Below, piece by piece: positions 1 to 8,941 of a stretch of 64,000 bases of DNA. This DNA is from Thermoplasmata archaeon (GTDB lineage Archaea; Thermoplasmatota; Thermoplasmata; GCA-020350865). Both the position numbers and the translations under genes were made by a program. Location of the stretch: positions 3,681,002 through 3,745,001 of the forward strand of contig CP070751.1 of NCBI GenBank assembly GCA_020348445.1, written 5' to 3'. The notes below the pieces were generated by a model. It saw only the letters and a program-made list of their open reading frames with translations. It made no database searches and was not told the DNA's origin. Each line of letters begins with the position of its first letter. Position 1 is the stretch's first letter.

Positions 1-53
1 GGTTTTTGCGGACAGTTCTTTTGATTTTTAGGCTGGGGCATGGAGAGGTCGTA

Positions 54-206
54 TACACCTGATTTCGTATATCAATTTCGGTGGATAGAGTCGGGTAGAG
101 GGTGGTTTCATGCACCGGGTTTCATATGAAAATACACCGCATTTCGTATGCATTGCGTACACCGGATTTCGTATAGTATCGAGAAATATCAACCGAATTT
201 CGTATA
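54..206 (+). repeat. Five degenerate copies of an 18-bp motif
   Basis: Copies of a motif close to TACACCGGATTTCGTATA lie at 54-71, 111-128, 133-150, 158-175 and 189-206, all in the same direction, with start-to-start spacings of 57, 22, 25 and 31 bases. The ATTTCGTATA core is the best conserved part. The irregular spacing and absence of unique equal-length spacers argue against CRISPR. The stretch 1-388 holds no convincing gene; a small hairpin with GACACC and GGTGT arms lies at 338-354. The core also occurs once in reverse at 3970-3979, next to the next gene's start. The repeats could be protein-binding sites or the end of a mobile element. Confidence 0.6.
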
Positions 207-388
207 GGATTTTTTGGAACTGGATAAGTGGATTTTAATGATCGAGAGATATTTTTGGTTTCCATCAGGTTATTGATGGGGGGGCCAAAATTATAAATAT
301 ATAAAAGTGGCATTATTACCATCAAGGTCTTGAGGGAGACACCAGGAAGGGTGTTTCTACTAAAGTCAGCGATTATGGAGTGTATTAA

Positions 389-3300
389 ATGAAAGTAAAG
401 AATAAGAGTATATTTTTATGTATCGTGATTATAACGAGTATTTCATCACCAATCACTCTGAATATTAGTGAGCCAAAGTCAGATTCCAGTGGAACAGGTG
501 GACTTGCAGATTCACCGTGGCCTATGTTTCGGCAAAATCTTAATCATACTGGTCTTAGTCCATATGACATGAGCGCAAATCCTGGTAAATTAAAATGGAG
601 TTTTGAGACTGGTGATTATGTTTTCTCCTCACCAGCAATTAATTCCGATGGGACAATTTATTTTGGTTCGACCGATAATAAAATATATGCAATCAATCCT
701 GACGGTTCTGAAAAATGGAATTTCACGACTGACGGAGATGTACACTCATCACCAGCAATAAGCTCGGAAGGTGAAATATATATAGGTTCAAAAGATGGTA
801 AGGTATATGCAATTAACTTAGATGGTACTGAGAAATGGACTTTTACGACTGGTTCTGATGTTGATTCATCACCAATAATTGGGTCCGATGGCACGATTTA
901 TGTTGGATCTCATGATTATAGATTATATGCTATCAACCCAGATGGTTCTGAGAAATGGACTTTTATGACTGGCAATAAGATAAATGACTGTTCACCCGCA
1001 ATCAATTCTGAAGGTATAATTTATATTGGATCTTCGGACAATAAATTTTATGCTATCAATCCCGATGGAACTGAGAAATGGAACTTTATCACAGGTGGGG
1101 TAATATCTTCATCACCTACAATTGGGGTTGATGGAACATTATATTTTGGATCAGGAGATGGTAATTTATATGCACTCAACTCTGATGGTTCCGAGAAATG
1201 GAGGTTTGCTATAGGTAGCTATATATTTTCCTCACCAGCAATAAACTCCGATAATATAATTTATGTTGGTTCGAATGATTATAAATTGTATGCAATCAAT
1301 CCTGATGGAACTGAGAAATGGAACTTTTTAACTGGATTTATTGTTGAGTCATCACCTTCTATTGGCTCTGATGGATCGATTTACTTTGGTTCTAAAGACA
1401 ATAAAGTATATGCAATCAATCCCGATGGAACTGAGAGATGGAATTTTACTACTAAAAACGGTATTTTATCGTCACCTGCAATTGATTCCGATGGAACGAT
1501 TTATATTGGCTCCTATGATAATAAACTGTATGCAATTGGATCACTTAATATACCACCTATCGCCAACTCAGGTCCAGACCAAATCATTAACGAAGGCTCT
1601 CTCATCCAATTCGACACCTCATCCTCCTACGACCCCGACGGCACAATCGAAACCTACGAATGGGATTTCGAAAGTGATGGGATCTATGATTACGTCGAGA
1701 CAGCTATTAACTCGCCTGACGGCATCTTTGATGGGAAGATAAATCACGTTTATGGTGATAATGGTGTATATATTGTGACCTTAAGAGTAACAGATGATAC
1801 TGGAGATAGCGATACAGACACTTGTGATGTTATAGTCAAAAATCTTGCGCCAACAATATATTCAATATCATCTCCCTCAGGTAGTGAAGGGGCTCCAATT
1901 ATATTCATATCCACCTCCACAGATCAAGGCAGCGACGATCTCACTTTCACATGGGAATGGGGAGATGGAACCTCTGCGACAACCACTACCTACTACAACA
2001 ATGGCGCTAGTCCAGATCCTCCTAAAAGCCCATGGGGAATATATCCATTTACAGTTATGGACACAGTCCAGCATACCTATGGCGACAATGGAGTATACAC
2101 TATCACAATGAAGGTTACAGACGATGATAGGGGAATTACTGTTATCACAGCCGAAGTTGTGGTCAACAATGTTGCTCCTACCATTACATTGGATATTACA
2201 CCATCTAGGGATGAGGGTTCGTCAATCACATTTGAAGCAGATGCAACTGATCCCGGAAGCGATGATCTGGCATTCTTCTGGGAGTTTGAATACGGCCCCA
2301 TTATCCAAAACAGATATTACAACAATGGTGTGAATCCTGAACCTGTTTACATGCCCATTACAAACGAGATTAAAAGTCCGCAAGGCACATATCCATTTAA
2401 TGCCTCAGACATTGTGACCCACACATATGGGGACAATTATAATTATACAATGATTCTAACAGTTACCGACGATGACGGTGCCGTGACCACGTATACGACC
2501 ATAGTTTCTGTGGACAATGTGGCTCCGTCCATTATCGAGCTCGCAATCCCATATGTGGCCTACGAGGGTACATCAGCTACTTACAGGGCGACAGTAAAAG
2601 ACCTGGGAAGCGATGATTTGACTTTTGAATGGGACTTTGGCGATTCGACTCCAGTCATCGAAAGAACATACTATAATAATGGAACCACTCCGGATCCGTA
2701 CCCGAGCCCCGATGGTATCTTTCCCTTTATTGCCCAGGATACGATAGACCATACTTATGGTGACAATTATAATTACACACTGACTTTCAAGGTAACTGAC
2801 GATGATGGGGATGTATCTACATTAACAACCACAGTGTATGTGGATAACGTTGCTCCTACAATCAAGCCTTTCGGGCCTTTTACAGTGGACGAGGGCATGC
2901 CATTGGATCTTACTGCAATTTCAACTGATTTAGGCAGCGACGATTTAACATTCACCTGGGAATTTGAATACGGACCAACATATGTGAATTCATACTACAA
3001 TGACGGCGCAGGGCCTGATCCTTATCCTAGTCCGTGGGGGATATACCCGTTCACTGCTACAGACAATGTTGGGCATATCTACGGCGACAATGGAGTGTTT
3101 GGCTTAACGTTGACAGTGGAAGATGATGATGGAGATTCAACTACTTTTATTACGAATATTACAGTAAAAAATGTGGCGCCAGTCATCGAGAAAATAGAGG
3201 CCTACGTGTATGTGAATATTTCCCTTAGGGTGGCAGGAGAAAAATATCACTCTGTAGATATTTACCTCTACGAGGAAGATTCTAAGATTTGGACGGGAAA

Positions 3301-3859
3301 GGTGACCAGGTACCCGGGAAGTCCTGATGAACAAAAGGCCAAGATTGCCAATGTCAAGCTGGACATGACCAAGAGATATTCAGCTAAAGTAGATTACCTC
3401 CCAAATGATCCAAGGATAAATGGCAACGTCTGGGGCGGCAATCCTGTATGGATAGAAATTGAATTTGAGAATGAATCAACAGCTCGCATACACCATACGT
3501 TCAACGTGCGGCAGTCCTACTGGAACAGCGACCACTGGAACCATATCGATCCCTGGGAGGTGGAGCTTAATCCCCACCTTGTGGGACACAACATAACTCT
3601 TGAGGGAATTGCCACCGATCCCGGCAGTGACGATCTAACCTTTACCTGGGATTTCGGAGACGGGGTAACTGCAGGGCCGACCACTTATTACAACAACGGA
3701 CTAAGTCCTGATCCTTACCCAAGTCCCGAGATAAATCCAATGAATGTTACGGATACTTGTGTGCATTCATACACTACTTCTGGGACTTATATGATTACTC
3801 TAGTTGTCGAGGATGATGATGGTGGGATTACGATAACAACCTTGGAAATCGGATTGTGA
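389..3859 (+). CDS. Secreted PQQ-type beta-propeller and PKD-domain protein
   Basis: An extracellular protein of 1156 residues. Residues 1-27 form a signal peptide. PWPMFRQNLNHTG at 43-55 is the lead-in often seen before PQQ-like propellers. Eight near-identical blades follow (about 66-388), each with an IYxGSxDxKxYAINPDG core, so a closed eight-bladed propeller is expected. PKD domains start near 390, 487, 596, 712 and 821. A non-PKD segment occupies about 930-1067 and a last PKD-like domain ends the protein. Four PKD domains carry the insertion YYNNGxxPDPxxSPxGxYPF. No C-terminal membrane anchor is visible. It is probably a surface or secreted binding protein; nothing indicates quinone-dependent dehydrogenase activity. 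The blades are AT-rich and the PKD part begins with a C-rich stretch near 1560, so the gene may be mosaic. Confidence 0.88.
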   Translation: MKVKNKSIFLCIVIITSISSPITLNISEPKSDSSGTGGLADSPWPMFRQNLNHTGLSPYDMSANPGKLKWSFETGDYVFSSPAINSDGTIYFGSTDNKIYAINPDGSEKWNFTTDGDVHSSPAISSEGEIYIGSKDGKVYAINLDGTEKWTFTTGSDVDSSPIIGSDGTIYVGSHDYRLYAINPDGSEKWTFMTGNKINDCSPAINSEGIIYIGSSDNKFYAINPDGTEKWNFITGGVISSSPTIGVDGTLYFGSGDGNLYALNSDGSEKWRFAIGSYIFSSPAINSDNIIYVGSNDYKLYAINPDGTEKWNFLTGFIVESSPSIGSDGSIYFGSKDNKVYAINPDGTERWNFTTKNGILSSPAIDSDGTIYIGSYDNKLYAIGSLNIPPIANSGPDQIINEGSLIQFDTSSSYDPDGTIETYEWDFESDGIYDYVETAINSPDGIFDGKINHVYGDNGVYIVTLRVTDDTGDSDTDTCDVIVKNLAPTIYSISSPSGSEGAPIIFISTSTDQGSDDLTFTWEWGDGTSATTTTYYNNGASPDPPKSPWGIYPFTVMDTVQHTYGDNGVYTITMKVTDDDRGITVITAEVVVNNVAPTITLDITPSRDEGSSITFEADATDPGSDDLAFFWEFEYGPIIQNRYYNNGVNPEPVYMPITNEIKSPQGTYPFNASDIVTHTYGDNYNYTMILTVTDDDGAVTTYTTIVSVDNVAPSIIELAIPYVAYEGTSATYRATVKDLGSDDLTFEWDFGDSTPVIERTYYNNGTTPDPYPSPDGIFPFIAQDTIDHTYGDNYNYTLTFKVTDDDGDVSTLTTTVYVDNVAPTIKPFGPFTVDEGMPLDLTAISTDLGSDDLTFTWEFEYGPTYVNSYYNDGAGPDPYPSPWGIYPFTATDNVGHIYGDNGVFGLTLTVEDDDGDSTTFITNITVKNVAPVIEKIEAYVYVNISLRVAGEKYHSVDIYLYEEDSKIWTGKVTRYPGSPDEQKAKIANVKLDMTKRYSAKVDYLPNDPRINGNVWGGNPVWIEIEFENESTARIHHTFNVRQSYWNSDHWNHIDPWEVELNPHLVGHNITLEGIATDPGSDDLTFTWDFGDGVTAGPTTYYNNGLSPDPYPSPEINPMNVTDTCVHSYTTSGTYMITLVVEDDDGGITITTLEIGL

Positions 3860-3948
3860 GATAAGGTAATGTGGTAATCAAGGAAAACAGAATGGAATAT
3901 AGTCTATCACCTTTTTTTTAACCATGGACTGTAACTTGACCTAAAAAG

Positions 3949-3958
3949 TTTTATAAAC
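3949..3958 (+). promoter_or_regulatory. TATA box for the 3990 gene
   Basis: TTTTATAAAC lies about 25 bases before position 3978. A transcript starting there would carry a 12-base leader containing GAGGGA directly before the ATG at 3990, which supports 3990 over the in-frame ATG at 3978. Confidence 0.55.
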
Positions 3959-3989
3959 AATAGATGTTATATACGAAATGAGGGATATT

Positions 3990-4796
3990 ATGAAGAAAAG
4001 AGGAAGGCTTTCTGCAATCTTATTAATAATAAGCATTTTAAGCTGTGTGGTTTTGCCTGTTGCAAACGCTGAAACTTTGGACATAGGCACAAAAACTGCG
4101 GATTCAGATTTTAAGTGGTATACTTTCAGCTCAGGTATTGTTGTTTCGACAGGGGCAGATTATATAGATTATGCACCATTAATATTTGATGGAAATGAAA
4201 GTACTGGTTTAGATCATGATTTTGGGGCTGATCATAATCACATGAGTTTTACTTTGGGTTTTCCTCATTTATATTATATAACGAACATAACACTTAAGCC
4301 CCACTTCGGTGGAAACGTGTCAAAATATTCGCTTTCTCTCTATTATTTAGGCCAAAGTCGCGAAATGGTAACTGGTTCAAATATACAAAGTACGCTTCAT
4401 ATAAACAGGACACTAGAGGGGATAGGACTAAAACTTGATAGTAATGGGACAAATCATTTCTATTTTAATGATATGATAATAAATTATACTCCAAGCGTTT
4501 ATAATCATGATGAACTTCAAAATCAAATCAATAACCTCAATAATAGCGTCCTTCAGCTTGAATCTGAAAATGCAGCCCTTAAGGAAGAGATACAGAACCT
4601 TACAACAGAAATAGAAATCCTTAAAAGCACCGAGAAGCAACCAGATAATAATCTTGTTTATACGGCCATTATACTAGGAATCTTAGGTATTATTTTAGCC
4701 TTAGCAGCATTAATCTCGATTTCTAAAAAATTTGGCTCACAAGAACCATCTACTGCGAAAGAGGAATCTGAGGATATAATTCCTAAAGAGAAGTAA
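3990..4796 (+). CDS. Single-pass membrane protein with extracellular domain and coiled coil
   Basis: I do not recognise a family. The start at 3990 has GAGGGA 4-9 bases upstream and begins directly with a signal peptide (MKKRGRLSAILLIIS to a VANA cleavage region); an in-frame ATG at 3978 would only add four residues. The mature part is a roughly 150-residue beta-rich domain with several N-glycosylation sequons. A coiled coil of about 40 residues follows (repeated leucine and asparagine heptads, LNNSVLQLESENAALKEE), then one membrane segment (YTAIILGILGIILALAALI) and a short charged cytosolic tail. The topology is outside domain, stalk, anchor. A role in surface architecture or sensing is possible but unsupported. 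Confidence 0.75.
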   Translation: MKKRGRLSAILLIISILSCVVLPVANAETLDIGTKTADSDFKWYTFSSGIVVSTGADYIDYAPLIFDGNESTGLDHDFGADHNHMSFTLGFPHLYYITNITLKPHFGGNVSKYSLSLYYLGQSREMVTGSNIQSTLHINRTLEGIGLKLDSNGTNHFYFNDMIINYTPSVYNHDELQNQINNLNNSVLQLESENAALKEEIQNLTTEIEILKSTEKQPDNNLVYTAIILGILGIILALAALISISKKFGSQEPSTAKEESEDIIPKEK

Positions 4797-4800
4797 AAGT

Positions 4801-5007
4801 AAATGTGGTGAGTGTAAAAGGGCTTATTGGACAGGACGGAGGAATCGCACCAGGAGAAAGATGAGAAACGTATCTAAGCCCATTCACGAAGAGGAAATTG
4901 AACAAAAGGTAATAGGAAAAGGGACCCCAAGGTTTTGTGGATATTGTGGAAAACCAGTAGGTGTTCCATAATGCAAAAATTGTGGCCGTTATGTTAAAAA
5001 TAGTTAG
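4801..5007 (+). pseudogene. Broken zinc-ribbon protein
   Basis: The frame from the ATG at 4861 reads into FCGYCGKPVGVP, meets a TAA at 4969-4971, and continues in the same frame as CKNCGRYVKNS before a TAG at 5005. CxxC plus CxxC with this spacing is a typical double-zinc-ribbon half, so the TAA has cut a zinc ribbon in two. Upstream in the same frame from 4801 is another cysteine pair, CGEC, suggesting the gene once began earlier. It is most simply a decayed small zinc-ribbon gene; a sequencing error in one base would restore it. Confidence 0.6.
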
Positions 5008-5140
5008 ATTTCTCTGAAACAAGAAGATATGAAGAGATCTGAAGGAAATATGACACGTAATCCACCACAACTATTATATATCCCACTGCATGTATTGTGC
5101 ATACCAAGAGAAAATGGTTGAGATATAAGGGGGGATGTGA

Positions 5141-5923
5141 ATGCCAATATTTGAAAAAGCAACCGAGAGCCAGGTCACAAGAGCCATAGTGGAAAATTTC
5201 TCGAAACAGTTCTTAGAGTATGCTGAATCAGATGTCATCATAATAGGGGCAGGTCCAAGTGGCCTTATGGCTGCAAAAGAGCTTTCGCAAAAAGGAGTAA
5301 AGACCCTTTTAATTGAAAGAAACAATTATCTGGGTGGTGGATTTTGGATCGGTGGCTATCTAATGAACAAGGTCACGGTGAGGGCTCCTGCTCATGAGAT
5401 TCTGGATGAACTTGGCATTCCCTATGAGAAGGTAAACGAAGGCCTTTTTGTTGCTGATGGTCCCCATGCTTGTTCGAGATTGATTGCCGCAGCCTGCGAT
5501 GCCGGTGTAAAGACACTGAACATGACAAAGTTCGATGATCTTGTGCTCTACGAGGAGAACAGGGTTGGCGGTGTCGTTGTGAATTGGACACCTGTTTCTG
5601 CGCTTCCCAGGGAGATCACCTGTGTGGATCCCATTGCCCTTGAGGGTAAGATAGTTGTAGACGGAACAGGCCATGACGCCACAGTTGTCAAGTCCCTAGA
5701 GGAACGGGGCCTAATAAAGACAAGAGGTATGAATCCAATGTGGGTGGACCGCTCAGAGGAGATGGTTGTGGAGTACACAAGTGAAGTTCATCCCGGATTG
5801 GTTGTGATAGGGATGGCAGTGGCAACAACATTCGGTCTTCCGCGCATGGGCCCGACATTTGGAGGGATGCTGCTTTCAGGCAGAAAGGGGGCTGAGATTG
5901 TCTACGAGAAGCTCCAAAGGTGA
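5141..5923 (+). CDS. thi4: Thiazole synthase Thi4
   Basis: Makes the adenylated thiazole half of thiamine from NAD, glycine and a sulfur donor. At 260 residues it is the normal archaeal length. The FAD/NAD-type nucleotide fold begins with IIIGAGPSG (33-41), followed by an acidic strand end (LLIER, 56-60), the glycine-rich YLGGGFWIGG, TGHDA (176-180) and the C-terminal RMGPTFGGMLLSG. The residue equivalent to the sulfur-donor cysteine of yeast Thi4 (CMDP) is here Cys161 (CVDP). Many anaerobic archaeal Thi4 proteins have histidine there and use free sulfide, whereas haloarchaeal ones have cysteine. This points to a suicidal, sacrificial-cysteine enzyme. The start follows a strong GGGGGGATGTGA ribosome site. 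Confidence 0.93.
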   Translation: MPIFEKATESQVTRAIVENFSKQFLEYAESDVIIIGAGPSGLMAAKELSQKGVKTLLIERNNYLGGGFWIGGYLMNKVTVRAPAHEILDELGIPYEKVNEGLFVADGPHACSRLIAAACDAGVKTLNMTKFDDLVLYEENRVGGVVVNWTPVSALPREITCVDPIALEGKIVVDGTGHDATVVKSLEERGLIKTRGMNPMWVDRSEEMVVEYTSEVHPGLVVIGMAVATTFGLPRMGPTFGGMLLSGRKGAEIVYEKLQR

Positions 5924-6764
5924 AGTAAATAAAACCTCATTATCCTTTAACATCCCTGATTTTTTACATATTTACACAAACGAGTCCAATATAGATTGGA
6001 ATTTACTAAAGATTTATATTGAACAGAAAATTGGGACTGGGATTACTGTTGATGTACGGAAGGACTTCCTCTTTTATAATACAAGGGAGACCCAAGACCT
6101 GAATTTCATAGCAGAGCAATTGGTAAAGACTAAGGTCTTCGATGTCTCCAATCCAACAAGAGAGTACGATCCTTTTCCTGTGGAGATAAAACACGAAATG
6201 GATTTAATTAAAGATCCTGAGAAAAAGGTTTTCGGGATGCTGTACGATGGCTTCAAGCTACAGACATTATTTAGGGGATTAATTTCAAGTGGTGAATCGA
6301 ATTTCAAACATCTTCATCTTGTATTTACCAATCGATCCATCGGTACATGGGATAGGGGGGATGGAAGGTACCATGCAAGAACCAGTGTGTACGGATTTCC
6401 ATGCATCATCTCTTCACCGGGATTGGTGGAAGCACCTGCAAAACCCAGGGAGTTCTATATCCTAAGAAAGGCTTTGGTTGTCTCTGGCATGGCAAGGGAG
6501 TTGGTCGAAGCGGAGTTGAAGGATAAGTTCAGGGACACATTCATAGACTACGAGGATGAGAGGCTTACAGACATTGTCAAGGGCTATATCCTACAGGCTT
6601 TTTTCTATCACACCACCTTTGAGCCATTTTGCGAGGACAAGAACTGTCGGCTCTTTAACGCACACTGGCAGGAGGATATGATGCACGCTCAACTCACAGG
6701 CAAAGATTTTTGTGATAAACACGAAGGGATTTTGGAGGAAATAAAAACTAAAATGAAAAAATAA
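5859..6764 (+). CDS. Putative metallopeptidase-like protein (DUF6775-like)
   Basis: A conserved archaeal-type protein, possibly the DUF6775 family of putative metallopeptidases; this family name is from memory and uncertain. The C-terminal part carries FEPFCEDKNCRLFNAHWQED and a later FCDKHEG, giving Cys and His residues that could bind metal. The body (residues 40-290) reads as one globular domain with no signal peptide or membrane segment. The start is unclear: the only in-frame ATG, at 5859, lies inside thi4 and gives an N-terminus that looks like thi4 read in another frame. The homologous part seems to begin near 5935, where no ATG, GTG or TTG is in frame. It probably shares a transcript with thi4. 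Confidence 0.7.
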   Translation: MEGCCFQAERGLRLSTRSSKGEVNKTSLSFNIPDFLHIYTNESNIDWNLLKIYIEQKIGTGITVDVRKDFLFYNTRETQDLNFIAEQLVKTKVFDVSNPTREYDPFPVEIKHEMDLIKDPEKKVFGMLYDGFKLQTLFRGLISSGESNFKHLHLVFTNRSIGTWDRGDGRYHARTSVYGFPCIISSPGLVEAPAKPREFYILRKALVVSGMARELVEAELKDKFRDTFIDYEDERLTDIVKGYILQAFFYHTTFEPFCEDKNCRLFNAHWQEDMMHAQLTGKDFCDKHEGILEEIKTKMKK

Positions 6765-6783
6765 AAAAAAACAGTGAGTCAAG

Positions 6784-7056
6784 TTAAATCAGAGCGTTTT
6801 CATCAAAATAATCTGGTGCGCATCTTCTTAGTTCTTTCATCATCATCTGGTGAACCAGCCTAGCTCCATCTGGTCCCAGAAAATCTCTTAAGGCCAGTTC
6901 CATTCTCTTTATGAATTCCTCGGCAAGCTCAGGAGTCAGTGTATCCACTGTCGCTTGAACCTCTGCCAGCTGTTTTCTTATAATTCCAGGCAGGACAATG
7001 GGGGCAATTGGATCCAGCCTCTCTTGAACGTTTTGAATAAATACCTTGGAATTCAT
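6784..7056 (-). CDS. Small helical protein of unknown function
   Basis: An uncharacterised 90-residue protein. It looks all-helical (ERLDPIAPIVLPGIIRKQL, EEFIKRMELALRDFL), soluble and acidic, with no cysteines apart from one near the C-terminus. It lies nine bases downstream of the small membrane protein at 7066-7392 on the same strand, so the two are very likely one operon and may work together. I cannot name a family. Confidence 0.6.
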   Translation of the reverse strand: MNSKVFIQNVQERLDPIAPIVLPGIIRKQLAEVQATVDTLTPELAEEFIKRMELALRDFLGPDGARLVHQMMMKELRRCAPDYFDENALI

Positions 7057-7065
7057 ATCTTGTCC

Positions 7066-7392
7066 TCAAACCGAAAACTTCTTCAGCTGTTCTAGATGCT
7101 CTATGACCTTCTTGAAAATCATGAAGAAACAGAATCCAAGACCAAAAGCAATGATGGCTCCGGCGGCATTAAAGAGCCATGAATCACCTATTGCGCCTAT
7201 GAATCTCAATCCGTAGCTAACAAGATATAAAACAGATGCGATCAGAAGATACGTTACAGTTACCTCCACCATTCCCCCGCCTGTTAATTTCAATGCTTCC
7301 CTGCCCTTTGTCAACCCCATCATAACGGCGAATAGGGCGCAGAACACTCCTAACAGTTCCAAAATCGAAATAACGACCATGGGTATATCCAT
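7066..7392 (-). CDS. Small multi-pass membrane protein
   Basis: A 108-residue protein with about four hydrophobic segments (residues 4-25, 43-60, 62-69 and 74-95) and a short charged C-terminal tail (KKVIEHLEQLKKF). A TATA-like box lies about 28 bases upstream of its ATG. It is followed immediately by the small helical gene at 6784-7056. I recognise no family; a membrane partner for the downstream protein is an inference from the gene order only. Confidence 0.65.
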   Translation of the reverse strand: MDIPMVVISILELLGVFCALFAVMMGLTKGREALKLTGGGMVEVTVTYLLIASVLYLVSYGLRFIGAIGDSWLFNAAGAIIAFGLGFCFFMIFKKVIEHLEQLKKFSV

Positions 7393-7419
7393 AAAACCAC
7401 CGACAAAAAAATTGGCCTA

Positions 7420-7438
7420 GGAAATATATATTTATATT
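7420..7438 (-). promoter_or_regulatory. TATA region for the 7392 operon
   Basis: On the minus strand the sequence reads CAATATAAATATATATTTC, centred some 35 bases before the ATG at 7392. It is the strongest TATA-like run in the 173-base divergent gap shared with srp54. Confidence 0.5.
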
Positions 7439-7520
7439 GTTCCAATTATCTAATTAGAACATTTATTTTATCGACCATTTCCTATCGTGCATTTTTCAGG
7501 TATCTAAAAAATCCACAACC

Positions 7521-7530
7521 TTAATAAACC
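7521..7530 (+). promoter_or_regulatory. TATA box for srp54
   Basis: TTAATAAACC lies about 35-45 bases before the srp54 ATG, which places the transcript start near 7550 and leaves a leader of roughly 15 bases. Confidence 0.45.
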
Positions 7531-7565
7531 CTGAGTCTTTTATGATTGGATAGATTTGATGACCT

Positions 7566-8909
7566 ATGGTACTCGAAGGTTTGGGCGACTCACTGAAAAC
7601 AACACTAAGAAAGATCGCAAACGCTCCACATATAGATAAAGAACTCATAAAGTCCGTGGTAAAGGACATCCAGAGGGCGCTGTTACAGGCTGATGTAAAT
7701 GTTCAGCTCGTTTTGGGCTTGACAAAGGAAGTGGAGAAAAGAGCACTTACAGAACGCCCGCCCGCTGGCATGAGCTCAAGGGAGCATGTGATCAGGATCA
7801 TCTACGAGGAATTGGTTAATATCCTAGGGGAGACAAAGGAAGTTCCCCTTAAAAAACAGATCATACTCATGGTTGGATTGTACGGCCAGGGAAAGACAAC
7901 CACAGCAGGAAAGCTTTCCAAATACTTCCAAAAAAAGGGCCTCAAGCCAGCTCTTCTTGCAGGAGACACTCACAGACCTGCAGCTTACGATCAGCTCAAA
8001 CAGATCGCGGATTTAGTTAGCGTTCCTTTTTATGGTGAACCAAAGGCAAAAAAAGCGGTAAAAGTCGTGAAAAACGGATTAAAAGAACTTTCTGACAATG
8101 ATGTAATCATCGTCGACACATCAGGAAGACATTCCCTCGAGGATGATTTGATAGCCGAGATAAAGAGCATTGGAAAGGTTACAAAGCCCACAGAAGTTCT
8201 TTTGGTGTTGGATGCGGCTGTGGGGCAACAAGCAGGGCCTCAGGCAAAGGCCTTTCACGAGGCAGTTAAAATAACAGGTGTTGTGCTTACAAAGTTGGAT
8301 GGCACAGCCAAGGGCGGGGGTGCGCTGAGCGCAGTTTCTGAAACCGAGGCTCCAATTGTCTTCATAGGGACAGGGGAGCATATAAACGACCTGGAGAAGT
8401 TCGAGCCTCCAAGGTTCATATCACGCCTTCTGGGAATGGGCGATATACAGTCACTTTTGGAAAAAGCCGAGGAGGTTGTTGACAAGGAAAGGGCTGAGGA
8501 GACCGCAAGGAAGATGCTATCTGGTAAATTCACTTTGATGGAGATGCGGGAGCAGTTGGACATGGTATCTGGGATGGGGCCTTTGAAGAAAGTGATGAGC
8601 ATGCTTCCTTTCATGCCCGGTGTTTCTGACAAAATCTCGGATATGGAGATGTACCAAACCCAGGATAGAATGCAGAAATTCAAGGTCATCATGGACAGTA
8701 TGACAGAAGAGGAAATGCTAAATCCAAAGCTAATCAAATCCCAGAGGATAACAAGGATAGCCAGGGGCTCAGGATGCGAGCCCAAGGATGTCAAGGAGCT
8801 TCTCAAGTACTACAACCAGACCAGAAAGATGATCAAGGGTTTTTCATCCAACAGAAAGATGAGGAAGGCGCTTATGAAGCAGCTCAAGTTCGGTGATATT
8901 GGGATGTAG
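7566..8909 (+). CDS. srp54: Signal recognition particle GTPase SRP54
   Basis: The GTPase of the signal recognition particle, which binds signal peptides and 7S RNA and delivers ribosomes to the FtsY receptor at the membrane. The 447 residues match the family length. The N domain covers 1-90, and the G domain follows with GLYGQGKTTT (104-113), the DTHRPAA insertion region (134-140), DTSGR (184-188) and TKLDGTAKGGG (242-252). The methionine-rich M domain (about 305-447) carries the RNA-binding helices and many methionines (MLPFMPG, MEMYQTQDRMQKF). No key residue is missing. It is transcribed divergently from the small membrane operon and may be followed on the same transcript by trmY, 32 bases downstream. 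Confidence 0.97.
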   Translation: MVLEGLGDSLKTTLRKIANAPHIDKELIKSVVKDIQRALLQADVNVQLVLGLTKEVEKRALTERPPAGMSSREHVIRIIYEELVNILGETKEVPLKKQIILMVGLYGQGKTTTAGKLSKYFQKKGLKPALLAGDTHRPAAYDQLKQIADLVSVPFYGEPKAKKAVKVVKNGLKELSDNDVIIVDTSGRHSLEDDLIAEIKSIGKVTKPTEVLLVLDAAVGQQAGPQAKAFHEAVKITGVVLTKLDGTAKGGGALSAVSETEAPIVFIGTGEHINDLEKFEPPRFISRLLGMGDIQSLLEKAEEVVDKERAEETARKMLSGKFTLMEMREQLDMVSGMGPLKKVMSMLPFMPGVSDKISDMEMYQTQDRMQKFKVIMDSMTEEEMLNPKLIKSQRITRIARGSGCEPKDVKELLKYYNQTRKMIKGFSSNRKMRKALMKQLKFGDIGM

Positions 8910-8941
8910 CCTCGCTGTTTTTTCGGGGGGTTTGTAAAACA

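Noticed and set aside
54-206. CRISPR array
   Set aside because: Only five degenerate 18-bp copies, with irregular spacing of 22-57 bases, and no cas genes.
122-325. Minus-strand open frame of 67 codons in the first 400 bases
   Set aside because: It runs through the repeat array, has no recognisable domain and no ribosome site; the array explains the sequence.
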